From assembly GCA_027487775.1 (NCBI GenBank), contig JAIYCY010000032.1, positions 174,240 through 238,239 of the forward strand: a stretch of DNA of 64,000 nucleotides. The letters are read 5' to 3'. Every line of letters begins with the position of its first letter. Positions within the stretch are counted from its first letter, which is position 1. Both the position numbers and the translations under genes were made by a program. The notes beneath the pieces were generated by a model. The model had not been told where the DNA came from, did not search any database, and was given only the letters and a program-made list of their open reading frames with translations. Below, piece by piece: positions 23,977 through 34,015 of the stretch. The DNA comes from Planctomycetaceae bacterium. Its GTDB lineage: Bacteria; Planctomycetota; Phycisphaerae; Tepidisphaerales; Tepidisphaeraceae.

Positions 23977-25461
23977 ATGCAGCTCGGTCAGTCCATGTCG
24001 ATGCGGATGGACCAGCGTCAGATTCTGACGCCGCGGATGATCCAATCGATGGAGATCTTGCAGCTCCCGCTGATGGCGTTGGAGGAGCGGGTCGAACAGG
24101 AATTGCAAGCCAATCCGGTGCTGGAGATTAAGGCGACCACCGATCCGCTCGCCTCCCGCGCCGAGGTCGCACCGACCGACGTATCCATCGAGAACGGCCG
24201 ACTCTCTCAGGCCGCCGACGGTCCGTCCGCCGAAGAGTTTCAGCGCCTCGACCGCATTGCAGACTATCTCGAGAACGAGGAGTACTCCCCCGCCTATCGA
24301 CCCCGACAATCCGCCGACTCCGGCGAAGAGCGATTCGACGCCATCGCCAACTCCGCGGCCCGATCCGGTTCGCTGCTGGATCATCTGATCGATCAATGGC
24401 GATTGATCGACACGCTGCCCGAGTTGAGGCAGGCCGGACGCGCGATCATTGATCACATCGAACCCGACGGCTATCTCCGCACACCGCTGACCGACATCGC
24501 GGCGTCTACATCCAATCCGATCGATCGCCTGCAGATCGCCTTGCGACTCGTCCAGCAACTCGATCCCTCCGGCGTCGGCGCGCGATCACTTTCTGAGTGT
24601 CTCAAGCTGCAGCTCGACGCACTTGAAGACGACGAAGAGTATGCAGAAGGGCATGACTTTGATCTCGAGCGGCGACTCATTCGCGATCACATCAAAGATC
24701 TTGAGCTGAATCGCTACCCGCAGATCGCGCGTGCGACCGGCCGACCCATTGACGAGCTCAAACGCGCCGTCCGTCGACTCGGTCGGCTCAATCCCGCACC
24801 CGGCCGCGCGTTCGGCATCGACGAAGCCCCACCCGTCACACCCGATGCCGAAGTCTTTCTCAACGAAGAGACCGGCCGCTACGACGTGCGTATGCGATCT
24901 GATCCTTCTGACAATCTTTATATCCGCAAGCGTTACCGCGCCATGCTCGCAGACAAGAGCGTCGAGAAGACCACGCGAGAGTTCCTCGCCGACAAACTCC
25001 GCAGCGCTCGCTGGCTGATCGAGGCGATCCAGCAACGTGCCAGCACGATCGCCCGCGTGATCCGCATCGTCGTCGATCAGCAACAGGAGTTCTTCGAAAA
25101 GGGACCGGAGTATCTGCGACCCCTCCCCATGATTCAGGTCGCCGACATGCTCGGCATTCACGTCGCAACCGTCAGCCGCGCCGTGAGTGAGAAGTGGATT
25201 CAAACGCCCGTTGGCGTCTTTCCGCTTCGCCGGTTCTTCAGCATGGGCACCACAGACGCCTCCGGCCAGGAGATGAGCTGGAACGCGGTTCAGGAGAAGA
25301 TCAGAAAGATCATCGACGAGGAAGACAAACAGAAGCCGCTCAACGACGACGAAATCGTGGAGGTCGCCAAGAGTCAAGGCATCGACCTCGCCCGCCGCAC
25401 CGTTGCCAAATACCGCAAACTCCTCAACATCCCCACCGCCCGGCAGCGCCGAGCCTATTGA
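23977..25461 (+). CDS. rpoN: RNA polymerase sigma-54 factor
   Basis: Sigma-54 directs RNA polymerase to -24/-12 promoters that need an activator ATPase. The N-terminal glutamine-rich activator-binding region (LTPRMIQSMEILQLPLMALEERVEQELQ, residues about 18-45) is intact. An acidic linker, the core-binding domain and a helix-turn-helix follow. The C-terminal RpoN box (ARRTVAKYRK) that reads the -24 element is also intact, so the protein looks functional. It has 494 residues, a normal length. None of the usual companions (hpf, ptsN, lptB) is next to it. ychF is convergent downstream. Confidence 0.97.
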   Translation: MQLGQSMSMRMDQRQILTPRMIQSMEILQLPLMALEERVEQELQANPVLEIKATTDPLASRAEVAPTDVSIENGRLSQAADGPSAEEFQRLDRIADYLENEEYSPAYRPRQSADSGEERFDAIANSAARSGSLLDHLIDQWRLIDTLPELRQAGRAIIDHIEPDGYLRTPLTDIAASTSNPIDRLQIALRLVQQLDPSGVGARSLSECLKLQLDALEDDEEYAEGHDFDLERRLIRDHIKDLELNRYPQIARATGRPIDELKRAVRRLGRLNPAPGRAFGIDEAPPVTPDAEVFLNEETGRYDVRMRSDPSDNLYIRKRYRAMLADKSVEKTTREFLADKLRSARWLIEAIQQRASTIARVIRIVVDQQQEFFEKGPEYLRPLPMIQVADMLGIHVATVSRAVSEKWIQTPVGVFPLRRFFSMGTTDASGQEMSWNAVQEKIRKIIDEEDKQKPLNDDEIVEVAKSQGIDLARRTVAKYRKLLNIPTARQRRAY

Positions 25462-25581
25462 CTTGCCGCCAACCCCACGGCAACACCAACACGCCTTGGA
25501 GGATTCGAGTCCTCTGGCTTCACTGATCGAGTGATCAAGCCACGTTTTTCCCGCGATCGGGGGCGGTCGGTTGGTCGACGA

Positions 25582-26688
25582 TCAGCCGCGGCCTGCGAGG
25601 CCGGCTTGGAAGTGCGTGATGTCGCCGTCCTTCATGACGTACTCTTTGCCTTCGAGCCGCAGTTTGCCGGCGGCCTTGATGGCGGGCTCGGTCTTGAACT
25701 GCACCAGATCATCGAGCGTGTAGATTTCCGCTTTGATGAAGCTCTTTTCCAGGTCGGTGTGAATGACACCCGCTGCCTGCGGGGCTTTGGTGCCGACGGG
25801 GATCTCCCAGGCGCGGATTTCCTTCGGGCCGGCGGTGAAGAAGCTCTGCAGGCCCAGCAGCCGATACGCCTGCCGAGCCAGCGTCGCGAGCGCGGGTTCC
25901 TTCAGCCCCAGCCCTGCGAGCATGTCCGCGCGATCAGCTTCCGGAAGCTCGCTCAATTCGGCTTCCACCTTCGCACACACCGCGACCACGAGGCCCCCCT
26001 CCTTGTCGGCACGCTCGCGTACCTTCATGGCCAGCGGTCCATTTCCCTCGACATCATCTTCCGCGACGTTCATCACATAGAGCACGCGTTTGCCGGTGAG
26101 CAATCCGAGCTGTTTGGCCTGCTCGGCATCTTCCTCGTTCAGGCCGATCGCGCGGACTGGCGTTCCGGCTTCGAGTGCGGGTTTGATCTTCTTCAGAAGT
26201 TCGACGCGTGCTGTCGCCTCCTTGTCGCCGCTGCGGGCCTTGCGCTCGGCGTTGTCGAGCGATTTGGTGACGGTTTCGAGGTCTGCGAGAGCGAGTTCGG
26301 TATCGATGGTTTCGGCATCTCGAATCGGATCGGGTGCACCATCGACGTGCTGGACGTCCGGGTCTTCAAAACATCGAACCACATGCAGGATCGCGCTGAC
26401 TTCTCGGATATGGCTGAGGAACTTATTCCCCAGTCCTTCGCCCGCAGACGCACCGCGAACGATGCCGGCGATGTCCACGACGCGGAGTTGTGCGGGGAGG
26501 ATTTTCTCCGACTTGATGAACTGACTGATTGTGGTGAGGCGAGCGTCAGGTACGGCGACCACGCCGACGTTGGGCTCGATGGTGGCGAACGGATAATTCG
26601 CCGCAAGCGCCCCCGCCGCCGTCAATGCGTTGAATAACGTGCTCTTGCCCACGTTCGGCAACCCGACGATTCCGACTTCCAATGCCAT
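25582..26688 (-). CDS. ychF: YchF/Ola1-family P-loop NTPase
   Basis: YchF is an Obg-related protein that binds ribosomes and hydrolyses ATP more readily than GTP; it is linked to stress responses. The N-terminal G1 motif is [15 protein letters not shown] at residues 8-22, followed by the switch region with [13 protein letters not shown] and the G3 motif DIAGIV. The nucleotide-specificity segment is NVAE, as is usual in YchF instead of NKxD. A coiled-coil insertion and the C-terminal TGS domain ([30 protein letters not shown]) complete it. It has 368 residues, a normal length. Confidence 0.96.
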   Translation of the reverse strand: MALEVGIVGLPNVGKSTLFNALTAAGALAANYPFATIEPNVGVVAVPDARLTTISQFIKSEKILPAQLRVVDIAGIVRGASAGEGLGNKFLSHIREVSAILHVVRCFEDPDVQHVDGAPDPIRDAETIDTELALADLETVTKSLDNAERKARSGDKEATARVELLKKIKPALEAGTPVRAIGLNEEDAEQAKQLGLLTGKRVLYVMNVAEDDVEGNGPLAMKVRERADKEGGLVVAVCAKVEAELSELPEADRADMLAGLGLKEPALATLARQAYRLLGLQSFFTAGPKEIRAWEIPVGTKAPQAAGVIHTDLEKSFIKAEIYTLDDLVQFKTEPAIKAAGKLRLEGKEYVMKDGDITHFQAGLAGRG

Positions 26689-26878
26689 AGCCCAACCAGC
26701 ATAAACATCACCCCGGCAAGTGCCAATGTCTTGGGAGCATGCTTACAGATTCCCAATCCGCCCTGACACGCCGCGTTCGACTCCGGGGCCGCATCTGCGT
26801 ATCTTTCCCTGTCCGATTCGCGCGTGATCGCCCGAGAGAGTTCCGTCTGCATCACTCAATGATTCGCCATGACTCGCC

Positions 26879-27493
26879 ATGACATCCAGCAATTCAACAT
26901 CCTCCGCCCCTGAAGATGCCCGATTTCCTGACGCGCCGACACGACCGATCCACACCGTCTGGCGCGATCCCGCCCGCCCGTGGCAGGCGAGTGTGATCGG
27001 GTATTTCTGTCTCGTGATCGGCTATCTCGGATTTCTGCTCAAAGGCGTCGCATTTGTCACGTTCTTCCTCGTCAGCGACGAATGGATTCGAGCGAACATC
27101 AATCCCGAATACGCGCGTCCCGACATCACGCCTCAGATGTTCACGTTGCTGGGCATCGGTCAGCTTGCCGGCGTTGCGATTTCGCTGGTCGCGCTCGTTG
27201 CGGGGTTTGGTATGCTGAAGATGCGTCGCTGGGGGCTTGCTGCGGCGCGGTTGTATGCCATCAGCGCGATCCTCGCGACGCTCATCGAGGGGGGATATCG
27301 CGTTGCCACGTTTGACGATCAATTCCGGATGATGGTCCAGTCCACCACCCAGCCGGCCGAGGGCATCAATTACGACGACGCCCGCAATCGGCATTTCTTC
27401 GGCTTAACGCTTTCGTCGCTCGCGCGTCTGACCATGCCGATGGTCATTCTCGCCTTGATCCGCAAACCCCATGTCACCGATCGTTTCGTCTGA
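26879..27493 (+). CDS. hypothetical membrane protein, 204 aa
   Basis: Four hydrophobic segments are visible, at about residues 38-65, 90-113, 122-140 and 178-195. The N-terminal 30 residues are polar and probably cytoplasmic. The stretch between segments 3 and 4 is polar, about 35 residues long, and contains TTQPAEG. No family is recognised. The gene begins near the divergent ychF start and ends 50 bases before proB, so it may be transcribed with proB. Confidence 0.7.
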   Translation: MTSSNSTSSAPEDARFPDAPTRPIHTVWRDPARPWQASVIGYFCLVIGYLGFLLKGVAFVTFFLVSDEWIRANINPEYARPDITPQMFTLLGIGQLAGVAISLVALVAGFGMLKMRRWGLAAARLYAISAILATLIEGGYRVATFDDQFRMMVQSTTQPAEGINYDDARNRHFFGLTLSSLARLTMPMVILALIRKPHVTDRFV

Positions 27494-27543
27494 TCGAGAT
27501 TGATCGATCCTCGGGAGATCGAACGCGCATCGCGCGTGACAAC

Positions 27544-28707
27544 ATGAGCGAATTCATCATGCCTGCCTCTTCGTCATCATCTTCGTCGAATGATCCACGT
27601 CAGAAGCTATTGGCCGCGCGGTCGGTTGTGGTGAAGCTCGGGACACAGGTTTTATCTGATGCTGCGCACCGTCTTGATCTTGGGTATCTCGAGTCGATTG
27701 CCCGACAAGTGGCCGCCCTGCGGGAGCGTGGGGTGCGTGTCACGATTGTAAGCTCGGGCGCGACCGGCGCGGGCCTCGCGGAGCTTTCGCTGAAGGATCG
27801 CCCGAAGGATCTCGCCACGCTCCAGGCCGTCGCGGCCGTCGGCCAGCGGCGGTTGATGGACGGCTGGGCACGGGCCTTTGCACCGCTGGGTCTCAAGGTC
27901 GGTCAGGTTCTGCTGACGCGTGAAGACTTCGACAATCGCAGTCGGTTCCTGAATCTGCGAAACACGATCCTCGCGCTCCATGAACTGTCCGCCGTTCCCA
28001 TTCTCAACGAAAACGACACCATCAGCACCGACGAACTGATCCGCATCAGCTTCGGCGATAACGACATTCTTGCCGCGCTGGTCACGCAGTCGCTCGGCGC
28101 GGATCTGCTTGTCTTGTTGAGCGTAGTCGACGGCGTGCTCGATGCCTCTCGCAGGCGTGTTCCGCAATTCGATTCCATCGAAGAAGCCAAAACGCATTTG
28201 ATGCCCGGCAAGAGCGCGCTCGGTCGCGGCGGAATGAACAGCAAGCTCGAAGCCGCCCGCATCGTCACCGGATCAGGCGAATCGATGGTTGTCGCGCACG
28301 GGCGTGCATCGGATGTCCTGTCTCGCATTTGTTCTGGTGAAGACATCGGCACGCTCTTTTGCCCGCGTCACGCACGACGCACCGGCCGCGTCCGATGGAT
28401 TCACGCCGCGCGTGCCAAGGGCAGGCTTCATCTCGACAAAGGTGCCGCCGTCGCATTGACGCAGCGGAACAAGAGTCTGCTGCCCGCCGGCATCACACGT
28501 GTCGAAGGCGACTTTGCTTCAGGCGATCTCGTCGACATCCTCGACCCCAGCCAATCAGTCGTCGCGCGAGGTCTGTCCAATTATTCCGCGGATGAACTTC
28601 GCCTGGTCCTCGGCAAACGTTCCGACGCCGTGCGCCGCGAACTGCCCGGCCGCAGCTACGACGAAGCCGTCCATCGCGACAACCTCGTCATCCTGCAAGC
28701 GACCTAG
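27544..28707 (+). CDS. proB: glutamate 5-kinase with PUA domain
   Basis: ProB phosphorylates glutamate to gamma-glutamyl phosphate, the first and feedback-controlled step of proline synthesis. The amino-acid kinase domain starts at VVVKLGTQVL and has VSSGATGAGL, NENDTISTDELIRISFGDNDILAALV and the nucleotide-binding GRGGMNSKLEAA. The C-terminal 90 residues form a PUA domain (LPAGITRVEGDFASGDLVDI), as in E. coli ProB. A serine run (PASSSSSSSNDP) near the N-terminus is unusual and may mean translation starts later. No proA is adjacent. The VWA gene downstream is convergent. Confidence 0.95.
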   Translation: MSEFIMPASSSSSSSNDPRQKLLAARSVVVKLGTQVLSDAAHRLDLGYLESIARQVAALRERGVRVTIVSSGATGAGLAELSLKDRPKDLATLQAVAAVGQRRLMDGWARAFAPLGLKVGQVLLTREDFDNRSRFLNLRNTILALHELSAVPILNENDTISTDELIRISFGDNDILAALVTQSLGADLLVLLSVVDGVLDASRRRVPQFDSIEEAKTHLMPGKSALGRGGMNSKLEAARIVTGSGESMVVAHGRASDVLSRICSGEDIGTLFCPRHARRTGRVRWIHAARAKGRLHLDKGAAVALTQRNKSLLPAGITRVEGDFASGDLVDILDPSQSVVARGLSNYSADELRLVLGKRSDAVRRELPGRSYDEAVHRDNLVILQAT

Positions 28708-28773
28708 ACCGAACGCTACCGGCCCGTGCGATCCAGCACGTTGCTTTGTTGATCAGGGATCGCACCGCAATCG

Positions 28774-31269
28774 TCATCGCGCGCGGCCCCACCGGTTGCT
28801 GACCATGGCGATCGCACCCACGCTCCCCAGCAGGATCGACAAAAGGCCGGTCCAGAGATCAAGTCGAATCGAGCGACCCACGCGATCGAACTTGATCGCC
28901 CCTGCCGCCCAGTCGCGCACCGATCCGCCGCTTTCGCGAGCCAGTCGTTCCATTGCAGCTCGATCCAGTCCGATCTCCGCAAACTCTCTCGGCAGCATCG
29001 CGCCCGTCGCCCGTCGCGACAGCACTCGATCACCCTCCGTCACCGTGACGATGCGCAACTCTTCGTCGCCCGGGCTGCGTCCGATCGTCGTGCCCGCCGC
29101 AGGTTCGAGTATCGCCTCGTATCGTCCGGGCGCAACCTCCGCGAGCGCCCGACGCGATTGACCGTCCGTCCATTCCATCGCCAGCCCGCTCAGTGGTCGC
29201 CCGCGAGATTCGTCGCTTGCATTCACGCGCACACGATCCGAAAGCCACTCCACCTCACGCGTCATGTCGACTCTCACGCCCGCCCACGCCTCACTTGTCC
29301 AATCGATCCCCGACTCCCGCTCTGGCATCGCCATCGCCACCACATTCCCGAGTCCGACGGGCCACTCGGCCATCATCACGCGATCTTCGTCTTCGGGACG
29401 ATCTTCGTCATCAGGACGATCTTCGTCATCAGGACGATCTTCGTCATCAGGACGATCTTCGTCTTCGGACCGAACACCAACATCTGACCGATCGACGACT
29501 GTGGGTAGATCCTGCGTTTCGATCGCACGTGACAACGCCGTCGCTGTCCCGCGCAGCCACGCCCGATGCCATCGCCGCACACTGCGCGGCGGAACCGTTG
29601 AAAGTCTGCCCTCGAAGCGCATCACAACGGCCTGGCGCTCTTGCTCGATGCTGGTTCGCGCCCGCACCATATCCCGGGCCGTCGACGCCCACGCCTCTGG
29701 AAGCTCGTCACTGCCGCGCGCACTGACGTCGAGCGCGTCCATTAACTTAGCAAGCGAAGGCGAAGGCTCACCCAATGCGAGCATCGAGCACCTCACACGC
29801 GCGGCCTTGAATCGCTCGATCCAGGCACCGCTCTCGTCTTGTGCGAAAGCATCCAGCGTCGCATCGCCGTCGGTGATGACAAGCAGTTCCGTCGATTGAT
29901 CAAGCGGCTCGCTCGTCATCGCGAGCAAGGCACTCGAAAGATTGGTCGGCCCACTCGCGCCGAGCCACCACGCCTCCGGCCCGCGCGACATCGCTTCGCG
30001 CGCCAGTTCCGCCCGCTCCCATCGCCCCATCAATTCAATCGATCTTGAAAATCGATACAAACTCACCGGCTCATCCGCAGCAATCGCCGACACCGATTCC
30101 CGCATCGCATCGATCGCGCGCTCCATCCGCGTCGCCCCGTTGCCGATCGCCCGCGACATCGACCCGCTCGCATCGACCAGGATCACCCACTCCCGCTTAT
30201 CTTGGGGAGGACTCCATGACAACGGACTCATCGACTCGATCATCGCCCCACGACTCGGCCCGGACCAGTCGCCTGCATCGGCGCTGCTCAACACCAGCGT
30301 TCCGCCCGACTCGACGAACCGCTTGACCGATTCCCCGATCGATCGATCATCGACCTCAACACCTTCAAGCCCAACAGCCACAACGTCATCACGCGCAGCA
30401 AGCTCACGCAATCGAGCTGGCTCTACGCGCAGAAATCCCTCTGGCGATTCGACCGCGCCGACCCACCATCGCACCCGCTCGGTCGCCTCGGTGAATCCGC
30501 CGGCCACGTTGTTTTCCGGCCAGGCATCAGGATGCGAGAGGCTTGCCGACCATCGCACACCGGCCCCGAGTTCTCGCCGCAAGACAGATCGACCGCCTCG
30601 AACCGGGACCTCCAGACCGTCATGCCAGATCAGTTTCGACTCGCCAACCTCCGCATGCATCGGCCCATCGACCGCAATTTCGACCACGCCACGTTCGGAC
30701 GTCGCCTGCGCGACACGCGCATCACCCGGTGATTCGAGCTGCGGATCCGCAATCGGGATCAACCGAACACCATGTCCGAGCAGGGCAGCATCCGTGTCGA
30801 ATCTTCCGTCGCTGAGCACCAACAGCACATCCGGCCGATCCCGAACGTCCTGCTCTGCAAGCCAGCCCGCGACATCCAGGTGCGTCTGACTCGCCGGTCG
30901 TTCTTCGATCGTCTCGCCGGGCAAAAGCTCATGCATATCGCCGCGCGATGCAAAGGAGAATCGACGGACATTCGCATCACCCAGCCATCGACGCGTTGCC
31001 TGTTCGAGCTGCGTCTCATCCATCCAACGTGCACCGCGCACGCTCGGCGAGACGTCGATGAGCAGTGCAACGCGCGGCGTGCGGTCCCACGACATCGACA
31101 GACCTGCCATCGACATCCCGGCACAGATGATGGCAGCGACGACCCAATAGCCCGCTCGTCCGCCCGCCCTTCCGTCCGCCCTTAGTTCCACGGAGCGTCG
31201 CAGCCGAATCGAGAGCGCAATCGCAGCGATCAGACTGAATCCCAGCAGCAGCGGCGCATCGATGGTCAA
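28774..31269 (-). CDS. von Willebrand factor A membrane protein, 831 aa
   Basis: The start is TTG (31269), with GAGG six bases before it; an in-frame stop lies just upstream and no ATG is available. Two N-terminal membrane helices are followed by a degenerate VWA-like region (VALLIDVSPS). A canonical VWA domain follows with the metal site DASGSMS near the middle, then a repeat-bearing acidic stretch (about residues 600-630), a beta-rich region and a C-terminal membrane helix. The layout resembles planctomycete BatA-like proteins that often work with MoxR ATPases. The function is not known. The gene lies 60 bases downstream of the 431-residue secreted protein, in the same direction. Confidence 0.8.
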   Translation of the reverse strand: MTIDAPLLLGFSLIAAIALSIRLRRSVELRADGRAGGRAGYWVVAAIICAGMSMAGLSMSWDRTPRVALLIDVSPSVRGARWMDETQLEQATRRWLGDANVRRFSFASRGDMHELLPGETIEERPASQTHLDVAGWLAEQDVRDRPDVLLVLSDGRFDTDAALLGHGVRLIPIADPQLESPGDARVAQATSERGVVEIAVDGPMHAEVGESKLIWHDGLEVPVRGGRSVLRRELGAGVRWSASLSHPDAWPENNVAGGFTEATERVRWWVGAVESPEGFLRVEPARLRELAARDDVVAVGLEGVEVDDRSIGESVKRFVESGGTLVLSSADAGDWSGPSRGAMIESMSPLSWSPPQDKREWVILVDASGSMSRAIGNGATRMERAIDAMRESVSAIAADEPVSLYRFSRSIELMGRWERAELAREAMSRGPEAWWLGASGPTNLSSALLAMTSEPLDQSTELLVITDGDATLDAFAQDESGAWIERFKAARVRCSMLALGEPSPSLAKLMDALDVSARGSDELPEAWASTARDMVRARTSIEQERQAVVMRFEGRLSTVPPRSVRRWHRAWLRGTATALSRAIETQDLPTVVDRSDVGVRSEDEDRPDDEDRPDDEDRPDDEDRPEDEDRVMMAEWPVGLGNVVAMAMPERESGIDWTSEAWAGVRVDMTREVEWLSDRVRVNASDESRGRPLSGLAMEWTDGQSRRALAEVAPGRYEAILEPAAGTTIGRSPGDEELRIVTVTEGDRVLSRRATGAMLPREFAEIGLDRAAMERLARESGGSVRDWAAGAIKFDRVGRSIRLDLWTGLLSILLGSVGAIAMVSNRWGRAR
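29381..29470 (-). repeat. 18-bp tandem repeat, five units, coding DEDRP(D/E)
   Basis: Five 18-bp units start at 29381, 29399, 29417, 29435 and 29453; the three inner ones are identical (CGATCTTCGTCATCAGGA). On the coding strand they give an acidic DEDRP repeat inside the 831-residue VWA protein. Confidence 0.95.
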
Positions 31270-31330
31270 CGCAGGCCTCGCTCAAAGGTGGACATTTGCG
31301 ATGGGGCTGATTTCACGACGCAAAGAAGCT

Positions 31331-32626
31331 TCAATCGATCGGCACGAGCAGGATCGGCGTCGGCAGGCAGCACGCTCCGGGCGGGGTGTAATCGATCTCG
31401 ATCGTGCCTTTCTCGTCCGGCTTGGTCGCGTCGTAGGTCTGCACGACGACCGCTTCGGGAATCTGATAGAAGCGTACCGCGTCGCGCGGCAACTCGATCA
31501 CTCCGCCGGCATGCAGCCCGTCATTGACCCTGACCACCGCCGTCGCAGCGCGACACCACTGGTTGTCGGTGCGTGCAGTCACCATCAACACCGCCAGTCG
31601 CTTGCCATTCGAACTCGTATAGGGCACGCGAATCCGATAGACCGCGCCGTAGTTACCCTTGTTGATCGTCGGCTCTCCGGTGATCGAATCGATTCCGCTG
31701 AGCCACGGGTCATCCTGTCCGTCGGCCACGACAATCTGACGTACGCCCATGGCGGTGTCGTAGATCGCTTCGTCACGTGGCGCGACGTCAAAGGTGTTGT
31801 CCTTGAACTGTCCACGTCCGGCACCGCTCGCGCGTTGTCCTGGCAAGATCTGTGGCAAAAGCTCAAGTCCTGCCATCGCTTCCTGCACGCGCGCGACATC
31901 CGCAACATCGACGGCCCCGTCGACCTGTGCGGTCTCCAACACGAGTGGTCCGTCGATGGAGAACTCGACCAGCGCGTGCAGCAGAAGATCGCGTCGATCG
32001 ACCTCGCCTGAATCTGCAATCACCACAAGCGACCCGGGCGCAATGACACGGCTGACCGGCTCATCAAGCGGTGGATTGAACATCGCAATCATGCCCTCGC
32101 GAGCAATGCGGTGATAATCCCCGCCCATCTTTGGTCTTGCTGCCCGCGTTTCGCGTAGCGTGACAGGTGAATCGCCTTCGTTTCTCGCGATCGCGATGAC
32201 GCGCTTGGACCCATCGATCGGCACCGGCACGTGGTAGGCATAGAACCGCACCCGTCCCGCCGACACACGCTCGCGCATCGCGATGCCGTTGCCCGTCCGG
32301 AAGTATTCAGGTTTGTCAGAGAAGACGAGCAGCGGCGCGTCGGGATCAGACTTGATGGAAAGTGGAATGCGCTCGACGTCGGAGATCGAATCGAATGTCG
32401 TGCGGATCACCTCACCCGGCTTTGCGGTCGCGAGCGCAGATTGAAACTCGATCGGGCTCGCAGGCTCTGCCCGGGCTGGGGGTTGGGCCTGGGCGAATGC
32501 CGATGTCACGGCCGCCCCGACCAGCAGACCGATGCCTCCGAGCATGGAGAAGAACCGGTACCTGTGAGAGGTTGATCGATGACTGGATGCGGTTGGCTTG
32601 ATCGAGCAGACGGACGTTCGGGTCAT
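31331..32626 (-). CDS. secreted protein of unknown function, 431 aa
   Basis: The ATG at 32626 with GGAGA eight bases before it was chosen; 39 upstream codons are open but look unreal. A long basic N-region is followed by a hydrophobic helix and a cleavage site near SAFAQAQ. The mature part is beta-rich and has a repeated phrase style of exported planctomycete proteins, with no cysteines until CRAATAV and the C-terminal GACCLPTPILL. Polypeptide features around DDPWLSGIDSITGEP suggest a calcium-like acidic loop. No family is recognised. It probably forms an operon with the VWA gene downstream, which suggests an envelope role. Confidence 0.7.
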   Translation of the reverse strand: MTRTSVCSIKPTASSHRSTSHRYRFFSMLGGIGLLVGAAVTSAFAQAQPPARAEPASPIEFQSALATAKPGEVIRTTFDSISDVERIPLSIKSDPDAPLLVFSDKPEYFRTGNGIAMRERVSAGRVRFYAYHVPVPIDGSKRVIAIARNEGDSPVTLRETRAARPKMGGDYHRIAREGMIAMFNPPLDEPVSRVIAPGSLVVIADSGEVDRRDLLLHALVEFSIDGPLVLETAQVDGAVDVADVARVQEAMAGLELLPQILPGQRASGAGRGQFKDNTFDVAPRDEAIYDTAMGVRQIVVADGQDDPWLSGIDSITGEPTINKGNYGAVYRIRVPYTSSNGKRLAVLMVTARTDNQWCRAATAVVRVNDGLHAGGVIELPRDAVRFYQIPEAVVVQTYDATKPDEKGTIEIDYTPPGACCLPTPILLVPID

Positions 32627-32667
32627 GGATTTCTCCAGTATGGGTTGGTTGCGATATCTTCGCGTGG

Positions 32668-33231
32668 ATGATCGACGAAGCAACACTTGCATCGCTGACC
32701 GGAGCGGCCCTGATTTTTGCAGCTCGACTGGTGGACGTCTCACTCGGGACGCTACGCGTCATGTACAGCGTTCAGGGCAAGCGATTCATTTCGGCGATAC
32801 TGGGTTTGGTCGAATCGGGGGTGTGGATCTTTGCGGTCAGTCGCGTGTTGACGTCAGGTCAGCAGGATTTGATCAAGATGGTGGGCTATGCGATGGGGTT
32901 TAGTGCGGGGACATTGATTGGCGTGAGCGTTGAGCGATTGATCGCCAGCGGCACGTCGCTGGTGCGGGTGATCAGCCGATCGGCTTCGGATGCGATCGCT
33001 GCGTCGCTGCGCGACAAGAATTTCGGCGTGACCAGCATTCGCGGGGAAGGGCGCGACGGCGAGGTGGAAATCTTGTTCATCGTCACTGCACGGCGGAAGC
33101 TCGGGGAGGTGATGAAGACCGTACGCAGGTCGGACGAGTCGGCCTTTGTGACGATCGAGCCGATCAGCAACGCGACCGGCGGCCACCGCTCGGGTGGGCG
33201 TCGTGCAGGCACGTTCGGGGATCGAAAGTGA
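32668..33231 (+). CDS. UPF0316/DUF2179 membrane protein
   Basis: Three N-terminal membrane segments fill residues about 10-85. The family segment RLVDVSLGTLRVMYSVQGKR, typical of UPF0316 proteins, is clear. The soluble C-terminal DUF2179 domain follows from about residue 95 (GTSLVRVISRSASDAIAASLRDKNFGVT and the glycine-rich GEGRDGEVEILFIV). The function is unknown. It is divergent from the 431-residue secreted protein. The last 15 residues are basic and poorly conserved in such proteins. Confidence 0.85.
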   Translation: MIDEATLASLTGAALIFAARLVDVSLGTLRVMYSVQGKRFISAILGLVESGVWIFAVSRVLTSGQQDLIKMVGYAMGFSAGTLIGVSVERLIASGTSLVRVISRSASDAIAASLRDKNFGVTSIRGEGRDGEVEILFIVTARRKLGEVMKTVRRSDESAFVTIEPISNATGGHRSGGRRAGTFGDRK

Positions 33232-33357
33232 CAGGGGTTCAGGGCGTCTTTGCGATGGTCAAACCATCTCCGAACGCAAAAAATCGGCCTAATTCGCGCA
33301 AGTTAACGTCCCATAAATGCGGGCGGCACGTCTTCTCGGTTCTGAGAATCGATGGAG

Positions 33358-33387
33358 TTGGCAGGATGACGGCCTGTCGTTTATGTT
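33358..33387 (+). promoter_or_regulatory. candidate promoter before the ComJ-family gene
   Basis: TTGGCA (33358-33363), an 18-base spacer and TATGTT (33382-33387) lie about 60 bases before the start at 33450. Confidence 0.3.
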
Positions 33388-33449
33388 TGTCGCGGTCGTT
33401 AAAGAGTGTGCGGGGCGGAGGATTCTTTTGATACGTCGCGGAGCCGCGC

Positions 33450-33908
33450 ATGATCGACTTTATGCTGGAAATCAGTTGTGCGCAGGTGGCGGTCTTTGAC
33501 ACGTCACTTGAGATGCCGTTCAACAACTGGACCGAGGCGCATTTCAATCAGGGCTTTATTTGGCGCAATCGGAGCGTCAGCTTCCTGACCACGCTGCGTG
33601 CTGGGATGGCAAAGATTTTCGTGCAGGAAGCCGACGATCTTGAATTGAAGAAGGAGACCGTTTTCGCGGTCGCGGTTCCATTTCACACCAAGACCGGCGA
33701 AGTGGAAATCGCCAGCGTCTTTAAGGGTGAGGTGATCGAAGTCGATCCTGGAGATTACGAGTTGCTGTTTGAGACCGGTCCGGCGATGCCCCGTCCGTGG
33801 GTTCGCTTTACTTTCGTGAAGCGAAAAGTGACCGAGGCACGCATCCTCAAGGGCCGAGAGCTCATCCGGCCGGCGGAGCAGCTTTTGATGACCGCCGAAC
33901 CTGCTTGA
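33450..33908 (+). CDS. comJ: ComJ/Nin-family protein
   Basis: The 152-residue protein matches the B. subtilis Nin/ComJ layout: an N-terminal strand region with ISCAQVAVFD, NNWTEAHFNQGFIWRNRSVSF, then LKKETVFAVAVPFHTKTGEVEIASVFKGEVIEVDPGDYELLFETGP. In Bacillus this protein inhibits the competence nuclease NucA. Here no NucA-like gene or competence gene is adjacent; neighbours are UPF0316 and an HMA lipoprotein. It is therefore more likely a general small-molecule or protein-binding fold than a true Nin. The C-terminal 35 residues are extra and basic. The call rests on motif memory, without a search. Confidence 0.65.
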   Translation: MIDFMLEISCAQVAVFDTSLEMPFNNWTEAHFNQGFIWRNRSVSFLTTLRAGMAKIFVQEADDLELKKETVFAVAVPFHTKTGEVEIASVFKGEVIEVDPGDYELLFETGPAMPRPWVRFTFVKRKVTEARILKGRELIRPAEQLLMTAEPA

Positions 33909-34015
33909 CGTGAACGCAGCTAACGCGTTCGAGTTTCTCGAAGTCGCTGATCTCAACGTGCGCGGCCTGAAGCACACTGCGACAGTCGGCCGTCGCAACA
34001 GGCCATCGATGCACC

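Noticed and set aside
25495..25530. tRNA T-arm-like hairpin (GAGGA/TCCTC around TTCGAG) after rpoN
   Set aside because: The T-loop has six instead of seven bases, the G53-C61 pair is absent, and no acceptor, D- or anticodon stem can be drawn upstream, where rpoN is coding. It is a simple hairpin between convergent genes.
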